Below, one piece after another: positions 57,001 to 64,000 of a stretch of DNA of 64,000 nt. The stretch is taken from the NCBI GenBank assembly GCA_009869945.1, contig WIXG01000055.1, positions 124,001 to 188,000 of the forward strand, read 5' to 3'. Position 1 is the first letter of the stretch. Each line of letters opens with the position of its first letter. The stretch is from Mesaphorura yosii (taxonomy: Eukaryota > Arthropoda > Collembola > Poduromorpha > Tullbergiidae). Below the pieces are notes generated by a model. It was not told where the DNA came from. It ran no database searches and saw nothing but the letters and a program-made list of their open reading frames with translations. The position numbers and the translations under genes were made by a program.

Positions 57001-57134
57001 TTGAAGTCAAGCGCTTTTTGCATTCTCACCTTCATCTGATCCATCAACGCAGTCTTGAACTCCATCCTTAACTAGTGCTTTGTCTATACAGCGTGGAATT
57101 CCACAGAGGCACTTGTGCTGCGACTCTCCGCATT
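25489..57134 (-). CDS. Giant LDLa-mucin-EGF-SEA-EGF-EGF transmembrane protein (MUA-3/MUP-4-like layout), 5' end not found
   Basis: Twenty-six exons join with consistent phases, high to low: 57134-57030, 56174-56097, 51278-47773, 47705-46619, 46553-46400, 46305-46042, 45960-45656, 45582-43828, 43744-41399, 40036-39824, 39778-39615, 39507-39364, 39254-29015, 28940-28593, 28510-28118, 28022-27879, 27415-27296, 27214-27095, 27019-26847, 26770-26678, 26574-26395, 26303-26195, 26116-26017, 25952-25823, 25678-25595, 25518-25489. The frame is about 7,460 aa without the missing N-terminus and signal peptide. Domain order is LDLa, Ser/Thr/Pro-rich repeats, EGF, SEA, EGF, EGF, one TM, tail. C. elegans MUA-3 and MUP-4 combine LDLa, EGF and SEA domains and hold epidermis to cuticle; a similar apical-matrix role is inferred. 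The junction 41399 to 40036 is the weak point. Confidence 0.75.
27095..27214 (-). other. Membrane-helix exon of the giant gene
   Basis: Phase 1-1 exon of 120 nt. It codes one hydrophobic helix (IAIIGIVGVLFLFVLLCGF) followed by the stop-transfer CRKKKRNPGR. This sets the topology: EGF/SEA side outside, tail inside. Confidence 0.9.
27296..28022 (-). other. Two EGF-like domain exons of the giant gene
   Basis: Exon 28022-27879 codes a calcium-binding-type EGF domain (DFNECAIPVF, DENADCINLLGSYRCQC, GRDCV). Exon 27415-27296 codes a second, juxtamembrane EGF-like domain (CAECNYKGNCYIN, TACNCFRWYGGSQC). Both are single exons in phase 1-1, as expected of shuffled EGF modules. Confidence 0.88.
28118..28510 (-). 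other. SEA-domain exon of the giant gene
   Basis: Phase 1-1 exon of 393 nt coding about 130 residues with the SEA pattern: an N-terminal strand FTYEMNFAINHMDGVSF, a helix with DAYLNFITMTKDALDKIF and the strand KVDVDFLVQT. The usual autocleavage signal (Gly-Ser-Val-Val-Val or similar) before the third strand is not seen, so self-cleavage is not predicted. Confidence 0.8.
28593..28940 (-). other. EGF-like exon preceding the SEA domain of the giant gene
   Basis: Phase 1-1 exon. About 65 residues of Ser/Lys-rich linker lead into a six-cysteine EGF-like module (CQTHNCSMQGNQMC, SKCVCAPGYARV, NSPCR). It abuts the SEA exon directly. Confidence 0.8.
29015..39254 (-). other. Single 10,240-nt exon of the giant gene
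   Basis: One uninterrupted frame of 3,413 codons, entered at an AG acceptor in phase 0 and left at GTAAGA in phase 1. The first third has four more YFTTYTYF-type modules (for example KTYFTTYTYFTSILGEG near 38.2 kb), then acidic and Ser/Thr-rich sequence. The middle (about 31-36 kb) is Pro/His/Gln/Asn-rich (RRPILRPMPPPHQPPYP, and repeated RPNL and TTFRP words) with a lysine run near 35.9 kb. The last part is Thr/Ser-rich mucin-like. It is extracellular by topology. Plus-strand open frames within it are shadows of its biased composition. Confidence 0.88.
39364..40036 (-). other. Three exons leading into the 10-kb exon of the giant gene
   Basis: Exon 40036-39824 enters in phase 1 (GGILVRSPLILNGTNNSHN, with NGT and NNS glycosylation sites). 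Exon 39778-39615 codes NLTNNVHAREGNKTTYAGYA. Exon 39507-39364 codes a YFTTYTY-type module (LLTTFTYFSTILDE, VSSREE) whose second half (TISNVVTQ) begins the 10-kb exon. Acceptors and donors are good; only the partner upstream of 40036 is uncertain. Confidence 0.7.
40037..41240. other. Long AT-rich intron or intergenic gap inside the giant locus
   Basis: No exon is seen on either strand. Several TTTATT words give minus-strand AATAAA (for example near 40926) and could end a transcript that stops at 41241. The intron would be about 1.36 kb if the chain continues from 41399 to 40036, against mostly 65-260 nt for nearby introns. Confidence 0.45.
41241..43744 (-). other. Exon with alternative ending: stop at 41241 or donor near 41398
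   Basis: The frame runs from the acceptor at 43744 (GLIRPTAGTT) for 833 codons to a TGA at 41241 (...SRSELDNY). It holds Asp/Tyr and Ser/Arg-rich sequence, polyglutamine stretches (QQQQQQSFQQQ) and degenerate repeat modules. To reach the next exon, the donor GAAG|GTGGAG at 41398 gives the right phase (1) but is a weak site. The better-looking donor TTA|GTGAGC (near 41341) has the wrong phase. So this may be the C-terminus of a secreted form. Confidence 0.6.
43828..51278 (-). other. Repeat-module exons of the giant gene
   Basis: Exons 51278-47773 and 45582-43828, with the small exons between them, carry two repeated modules. Type B reads roughly TGL...TTTxFxTxxxGTYIDxxYAQIxxSTSxVxxxP: GTYIDTSYAQIIKSTSTVF, GTFIDGIYAQVLESTSKII, GTVIDNTYAQIVQSTTTVQ, GTIIENQYAQILESTSRVI, and degenerate copies at the N-terminal end. 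Type A reads KTYFTTYTYFTxxxxGxxxxxSRxExVSNVVT. Ser/Thr/Pro linkers separate them. I recall insect proteins of unknown function with similar modules but could not check a family name. Confidence 0.75.
45656..47705 (-). other. Run of small exons each split inside a type-A module
   Basis: Exons 47705-46619, 46553-46400, 46305-46042 and 45960-45656. Each junction falls within a few codons after the YFTTYTY core: TTYTY|VTTFF (phase 0), TFTFFT|TFYKHG (phase 1), TTYTYW|TTSFK (phase 2), TTYT|YYTTSY (phase 2). The second half of each module then reads SRxExVxNV. Confidence 0.75.
51279..56096 (-). other. 4.8-kb intron of the giant gene
   Basis: Separates the LDLa-side exons from the repeat-module exons; phases match across it (phase 1). 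AT-rich, with four exact POU octamers (52411, 52452, 52911, 55963). I see no gene or mobile element. Open frames on both strands are short and without domains. Confidence 0.6.
56097..57134 (-). other. LDLa-domain exons of the giant gene
   Basis: Exon 57134-57030 codes five of the six cysteines of an LDL-receptor class A domain (ECGESQHKCLCGIPRC, then DCVDGSDE with the calcium-binding acidic residues). Exon 56174-56097 supplies the sixth (QWDPSKCAI) and then RFKRAALS, a furin-type site. Both exons are phase 1-1. They are separated by an 855-nt intron with no gene in it. The domain must be preceded by a signal peptide that I did not find in the window. Confidence 0.85.
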
Positions 57135-60100
57135 CTGCAAGACAAATACAAACATAAAATTAAAAAGTGTACTGTCATCAAAGCCATTCATTTATGCCAT
57201 TCTTAAGCAGAAACCCGACGAGGACCGTTGGGATAACTGTGTGGATGGATTTTGGGTACGAAAAAGGAAATCTTCGTTTGGCAATTGCAATGCTCTTAAC
57301 TCTTAAGGAATTAGAAAATAAAGAGCGCAAGTCACAATCGCATTATAAACACAGGAAAGGCCCAGGAAATAATGCACAACGCCAACGCGAGAAGCTCAGC
57401 GCTTCTCGCAGCTCAATGACACGAGTGACGAAGGGTCAAGAATTATGAAACCGAGACGCATAACATAACGATTATACCGTGAAAATTAAATATCGCGCTA
57501 AGCCCTGGTGACATGCTGGCCCATGGCCCACAAGCTGTTAATGCCCTGTCATTACTATCACCTGACGAAGAGCCATGTAATTAATTGGCAGGTATGCCCA
57601 AATACGTGGATGAATTCTGTAAATGCATTTTTTAAATGTTTACATTGCTATACCTGCCATATATTTCATTTTCCAATCTGAGGTCTTGCTTGCGTTCAAC
57701 AGGTTGATGAGTCTCATTTCATACCGCACCGGTACTCGTAATGATTCATGAGATCAAGATCGAGATTTGCTCGGAACGAACAGATGCGTGCCGTCGCATA
57801 ACAATCGTGCTTGATTTGCAGTCAAGAATTTGGTCAAGTTTTGGCCTATCACGGATCACGGTTCACTGCAGTAATTAATCTCACTGTCAACGGCACTTGC
57901 TGCCCTGCATGAAAAGACATTACGGAAATATTCTGCCCATATTTTGGTTTCTTGGCTCGTTTTTGTGAGAGAATGTTAATTCCTATTTACTATTCCATTC
58001 CGACTCCACCCTTGCAGGCCAATCCATCATCGAGAATTTTATTTGTAAGCCTCGCTTGATCCAGAATGCGAGCCAAAGTCATCTCTTATCCACGTCCAAG
58101 ACCGTTAGAACAACCTGAATCCGTGTCCGTGTCCCGCACTAAGCAACATTTTATTTGCACTTCACGTTTACAAACGTTTGTAATCTGATTTCTTATTTAA
58201 GGTATCAAAATTAAAACGCTCATTGCTCATGACTTATGAATTACGCCTTTGCTCGGGCTCATACTAATAAATTACAGCTTTGCCGTGCACGGCTACAAAT
58301 TATGTCCTTCGGCATTGAGCGTACGATTTACATTAAGATTACGAGTACAATGAATTCAAATTGCAAGTATTTTCGAGTTTTGTGATCCTCTTAAAATAAT
58401 AAAGACTTTTTAATACATTTGTTCTGACTCAAGAGCACTGAACATGCGTTGACCAAATCTCGCGTACGGCCGAATGCATAATTCGGTTGAGTTCTTCCGT
58501 TCTTCCGCCACTCGCTCAAGTCCCGTATTTTTCAACTCTTGCCAAGGCAAGGCAATGCAGCTGAGATTAAAATTGGGCAGTTTGGCAATTTGGGTAATTT
58601 AACACAGTGCGATGCGAATGCACTGGCCAGCAATTACTGTGATGCAATCAGGACTCTGGGTAGGTGGATTGTTCTAGCGTCAATCCTAACAGAATCGCCG
58701 GACGAACAATGTGGAAGGAATTAATGACGACGAGCTTCACAGGGGACTGCGCTCGCTATTGGCAATTTTAATTCGAAGCCCAGTGAATTCATGACCAAAT
58801 TACGCAACTTAACGCAGCATTCAATTCAAGCCTAATTGAATCACATTGTCCTTCACGGTGCTACGCTACGCTGTGAAGGATTATCAGAGCAACTTTAATG
58901 CGCTCGTTACGCATTGCACAATTCGCAGATCGCACCCGGTAGAAGCAGAATTAATATTCATACAAACAACTGCAAGGCTCAGACTCCAAACTCATTGTCT
59001 GTCAAATCAGAATTCATGGTTTAGTTAATGAGACCACGACGGACTCTGCGCCTGAATACGATAAATTCATAAATCGTGTAGTGAACCACAATTCGCAATT
59101 TCATTGTCAATACAATTTTTTTGGTTTTGTTTTGTGTGCGTCTATTTTTATTGCACCTGCCATTGTCGTTGTTAACAAGCTGTGCAGTGGGCTCAAACGC
59201 TGGCATCGAATGGCAATGAATTTCGACTGGTTGTTTACGTTTTCGTGAGAGAAACAAATAAATTACTGTTAAACACGGCTGCGAGGCTGCGACCAAATAC
59301 AGCACAGCACCATGCGCCATGCTGTAGTAGATCAGCCATGGCAGGTGATTGTGATTAATTGAAGTAGCAAATGAGTCTATTTCGGGCTGAAAATTTGAAT
59401 TTGCGCTGTACACAGACTGTGCATTTTGTGTTCATGCTTCATTTCGGACTTTTCGGATTTTGTGTTGCGCAATTAAGCATTTCATTATGCCACTTGTGTC
59501 TTTCAGCCTCAATTTGCACGTTTGCATTTGTATTCATTTGAGAAATTCAAAGAAAAAGCGCACAGATGAAACGATGAAAGGCATTTTGAGTCATGGAATG
59601 GGACTGTGCTAATTACTTCACAATACGTTGGCCAATTCGAAAGCAATTTGCAACTGCACACGTTGCATTTTTCCTTAATTTTTCGTACACTCTACATTCA
59701 TTACTCAATTGCATCATAGCACAATGTTTCAATTAGCAACTCATTATCTCATTTTACTGTCCTCTCTTCGATTTTGGCTTTTAGCGACAGAAATTTCATA
59801 ATCGAAGATCCTAAAGTACGGATATTTGTAGCATGCTTTTTACGTTTTTACGTGAATGGTCGAGTACTCAGAAAAGGGAACAGGTGAGGATTTGTTTCCA
59901 TTTAGCATTGGGAATGACACACATTCTATGAAGAATACAACTTTTGTGTCTTCCTTTCCTTCCATTTACTGCTGCTTGAAGAGGAAGTGAACAAGTGACT
60001 CGTCCTTGCAGAAGCAGAAGCAAGAGACTCGTCTGCCCAGCCTCACGCACACGCTCACGCCGCTGTGTTGTCCAACAATACGCCTCTCTGCCCATTCTGT

Positions 60101-63100
60101 ACTTCACACAGTGATTAGTACGTTATTTACTGCGACTGCACTGTGACTGAACATTTTGCTGCATTTGTTGAAATCCGTTTCTAAAATAAGGCTAACCTAA
60201 TTTTGTCGAAAGCCGGCATTCAGTGCTCTTTGAGGCTCGGACTCTGGTAATAGGCTTGCTAATGTTCGGGAGCGCGCTGGCGCTCCAAAGCGGCTTGCGC
60301 TGCGCAGTGCTTGATTACATGATTTATGGCCACGAGCTGCGTTTAATCGTCGAGTCAAATGATTTCAACCATAATATGACGATTTTATAGGTTTTTAAGC
60401 CTACTCTGCGCTGCAATTGATGGCATGACCACAGAGGCACTGCAGACAGAGTTTGCAATTATCTCGTATTTTTGGTAACAGACTTGAATCGCTTCTCCGC
60501 GTCTGCGTCTGGTCTCCGAGTGTCCCGTTACCCACGGCACAGCACAAGCCTGAGCCTCTCCAAACCTAGCTCTGCCTTTATTTGCGTATCCTATTCCCAT
60601 CAGCCGCAGTCGTAGCAGTCGTTTAAATGGATTTGCTAGTGTTTATTCATAAAATTTCTTACCGTTAAGAAGAAAATCCCGGCCGACAACGCATCGCGTC
60701 GCGTAAGCCTCATTCCCAGCGTTTGGCTACAATTTGTGCCATATTTTATTTCCTTTTAAAGGAACGCACAATACACAAAACATGAAGCCCAGAAGAGTGT
60801 GTTTCAACAAATGCCAGGCTAAATGCAGCGTATTGTTGGAGAAGCATCACATAACACACTTATTAGATAATTTCCTCGTATTGTACTTGCGTGGGGCTCA
60901 CATTACATTCGAAATTTGTGGATCACGACGGCATGGCAGTGCAGCATTATTACAAGCATTGTTGGAACAATGCTCGTGCTCGTTTGACGCTTGCTGCATT
61001 GCATTGTGATCGGGCACAATAGCAGAGGAGACGAGTGAGAATGCATGCGTGATTAATAACAATGCGAGCATAATAACAGAAGTACAACATTGCGATCCTG
61101 AATTACGATTGACGATTACGATTGTTACACAACAACAATAACTCATAATCGAACGCAGAAATGCAGCCTGCATGCGTGCATCCAGGCAGGCTGTCAAAGC
61201 AGGTGGAAGATGATGGCCATTCCGACCATCGTAATGTACACAAAGAAATGCTCCACATTTCATTTCGTTTCGTGTAACATTGAGAAGCAGGTAAACAAAC
61301 ACAAACACAATACAAAGCGAGATACAACCACAGATTTCCTGTGAATGCGAACACAACACACAACGGCTCGCCAAACACCAAACGACAAGTGCCATGCCAT
61401 GCACTTATGCTGATTGCTGAGATATTGAGGTTAATCAACCAATAAATGTTTACAATAAGAACACGAGTGTCTTCCTTTATGAGATAATTATGTCAGAGTG
61501 CGCCCAATTTGGGCCTGCCTGCCCGTGCCTGTGAATTTGTGCAAATTTGGTCATTGAGTCCATCTGATGCGCGTGTCTCATCTTCCAGATTTGTGCAGCA
61601 TGAGTAATCGGCATTAAAAGTTGCGAGAGAATGTTGCAAGGCAACGGGATTCACAAAAAAATGTTCACAACCACCACAGTGCAGCATTTATGCAACACTT
61701 GGTGACGACGGTGATTGTGACAAGCTCACGCAATCCAATGCCAATGCCAATACCATGAAGAACGAAGTCCACTTGATCACAGCACTGCGAATGCGAATGC
61801 ATGCGTACAAATGGGAAAAGTAAACAATGCAACTGTACACGAGTACAGAATATTTAAACTCATTTAGTTCCGCTCCACGGCACAATAAAACGTTAAGCGT
61901 TAGCTTAACGTTAACGCTACGCTGTCTCGTCTCTTCTCAGCCTCTCATCATCGTCATCCATTCAAACACTTCAGCCACTGATGACAATACAATAGAGCGA
62001 TCGGAAACGCCGCGCAAGACGACGAACGACAAGAAGACGAAGACGACGAGAACGAACGGATTTGCATTTGTTTTAGCGTGTGAAGTTCATCATTTCATTT
62101 CGGCCCATTATTCGTGTGTCGTATTTCGTACTTTGTAAAGTGCGAGCTAATAGAAATTAAATACAAACAAAATGTGAAGAATTGAATAAAGAAAAATGAA
62201 TTGTTGTTCCCTGGCATCGTAACCTTTTCACTCATCACAAGTACGAATCGGAATACGAGTAAAAGAGCCTTGGCCTGTGAACAATTCAGCATTTAACCCA
62301 CACACGCTCGCCTAATTGACTGAATGAAAAGCAGAGACACGGCACAGGTGAATTACTCAGGAACGGGATTTCTTTTGTTGCCATTGTGCATCATCGTAAA
62401 AACTTGTGCCCGGGCTCGTACATTATGTAATGCAAAGGCAATTGGGGCGTAATTAGAGCATCGTGATTAATTAACCTGCACATTCAATTTGGCAAGGCAA
62501 TGCAAAGCTTCATTTAGCCACGGCACGGCCACGGCCTGTCCCGAGATGTTCGCACCTTCGCTCTGCTCTTGCATGAATCTGTTCGATGCCCACACTCGCA
62601 GTCGATTGCAGTCGTACGGAAGAAGTAATAAATTACTCGAATCGCACCGCAAATGATGAGCCGATAACAAGAGATAATTGCAGGTTAGACAATCCGAACC
62701 GTTCGCCAAGCCGTAAATTGTAAATCGCATCCGCGTCTTCAGCACTTTAGCGTTGAGACGGCTGCAGCCGGTCGGCTGCCGGTGCACGAGTACGAATTAT
62801 GCAACCTCTGATAATGATGGGCCAAGTGTTGAGTTAAGATGGCTTGAAGGATAAGTACGTATTATGAAATGTTTTATCGTGCATAAAAAGTGCAACTAAC
62901 TGACCACTGACCCATCGATCCATGCAAATCGCAGTGCAAAGCAATGCAAAGTCCAAGTTCACGAGTGCGAGTAAAGCCGGACAGCCGGTCTCGTCTCAAA
63001 TTTTCCTAAGTCATGCCAGCAAATGGCAAAACGCAAAAATGTAGTGTTAGAGGAACCAGAGCAGAACATGAAGCCAAGTTTAAATGCAATGGAGATTGTT

Positions 63101-64000
63101 GCTTCTGTCCTAATCTTTTTGGTTCAGCTCTCCTCAACTTTAATTCCTTCCTCATATTTTCCCAAGCTAGCCCAAGTGCAGTATTGCCAGAGCTTTTGTG
63201 GCAATGACTTATGGACTCGAAAAGAGAAATGAACTCGAATTTTTTGTTGTTTCAGGAAACGCAATGACGACGACGAGATTAGAAAAGAAAGGAAACAATG
63301 CGCTGACTTTTTGCTGGCGCTGAGCTAGAAATCTGGACAGCGACAAGCGTTTGGGAATTCATGAATTTACAAATACATTCACGGGGATTTCAAGAGCAGT
63401 GCAGTGGCAGAAGTCGACAAATCGTGAGACAATTAAGTAAAATGACGGCATTTTTTGTCATTTTCATATTCAAAGCATTTTCATATCCTCGCATGCAGCA
63501 GGGTGATTATGCGCTAATGTGCCGTAATTGCCTCAGATTAATTCTTCCTGAGAGTGCAACTGAAAAGGTAATTGCGAGTATTTGTCTTTGAATTGCAAAT
63601 TCCTCCCGTTTCATCTGATTAAGCGATTATGCACGAGAACGATTACGGTGCACTCACGAAATGAAATCACGTGCAATATTTGCTTCATTTCTTTCCTGCC
63701 TTTTGCCTTTCCATTTCAATGGCAAAGACAAATATGTCCTTTCATTTCCGTGATGTGCATGGAAAAATTGCAAGTGATCGCTCATCGCAAATACAATCAC
63801 AATTTGAGAAGGTAGTGCTTGGAAGGTTCTAATCTAAAAGTCGCCCGATTCAAGTTCAATGCCTTCGACCCCTTTCCTCAGTTTTTGTTTGAAGACATGG
63901 GATAATTAAATGCAGCAGTTCATTAATACCGGCGGTTGGTGCCACAGACGGAATTGATTCACAATGCAACAATGTGACATGCGACAGTCGCTTCCCTTGC
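57135..64000. other. AT-rich DNA upstream of the first recognised giant-gene exon
   Basis: Probably 5' intron or upstream region of the giant gene. No frame with a domain or convincing splice context was found on either strand. A minus-strand frame at 59868-60107 has a LLLLLL stretch but no following domain. Two POU octamers (62060 and 62922) and a small hairpin (61891-61910) are present. Words such as AATTGCA and TGCAATG recur often. Confidence 0.5.
61891..61910. repeat. Short perfect hairpin, 8-bp arms
   Basis: CGTTAAGC and GCTTAACG flank the loop GTTA; a further GTTAACG follows at once. Too short to be more than a possible protein-binding palindrome. Confidence 0.6.

Noticed and set aside
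59868-60107. Minus-strand frame with LLLLLL stretch as a possible signal-peptide exon of the giant gene
   Set aside because: The Leu run is preceded by 25 charged residues, no good GT donor in the needed phase follows, and the rest is basic filler.
1-64000. Transposons, viral fossils, CRISPR arrays, tRNA and rRNA genes
   Set aside because: No terminal repeats, transposase or reverse-transcriptase motifs, spacer arrays or tRNA B-box-like cores stood out on either strand. A RepeatMasker and tRNAscan run would be decisive.

Overview
The window is nuclear DNA from an arthropod, most likely an insect or a near relative with a compact genome. Genes are split by mostly 60-110 nt GT-AG introns, and AATAAA signals and TATA boxes are present. 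The Lin-28 fragment has the insect-like RSLGDEEEVEFEC and GPQPKRCHSC blocks. The species cannot be named from this sequence. I recognised no transposon, viral fossil, tRNA or rRNA.

Left part (1-24.5 kb) is gene-dense. In order it holds: the 3' end of lin-28 (+); a complete Trmt11 tRNA guanosine methyltransferase (+); a SIAH-like RING E3 ligase (+); a tandem pair of small secreted helical proteins of unknown function (-); Tak1/MAP3K7 (-), with an apparent second start that would make a kinase-less C-terminal protein; a cluster of three divergent secreted serpin-like genes (-); and a four-pass membrane protein (+). Most models were built exon by exon, and phases and lengths close to intact frames. 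Trmt11 comes to 463 aa and Tak1 to 821 aa.

Right part (25.5-57.1 kb) appears to be one huge minus-strand gene whose 5' end lies outside the recognised exons. Its product runs: LDL-receptor class A domain; a very long Ser/Thr/Pro-rich ectodomain built partly from two repeat modules (a YFTTYTY type and a GTYIDxxYAQI type); EGF-like; SEA; two EGF-like domains; one membrane helix; and a tail coded by eight small exons. About 7,460 residues can be counted in the window, 3,413 of them from one 10,240-nt exon. The order resembles nematode MUA-3/MUP-4, which anchor epidermis to cuticle. One internal junction (41.2-40.0 kb) is uncertain: the gene may also make a shorter secreted form, or there may be two adjacent mucin-like genes.

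The rest (51.3-56.1 kb and 57.1-64 kb) is AT-rich intron or upstream DNA with no gene I can support. It is unusually rich in the POU octamer ATGCAAAT. The genes do not form an operon-like unit. The serpin-like cluster and the secreted pair are local duplications, and the giant gene dominates the right half.
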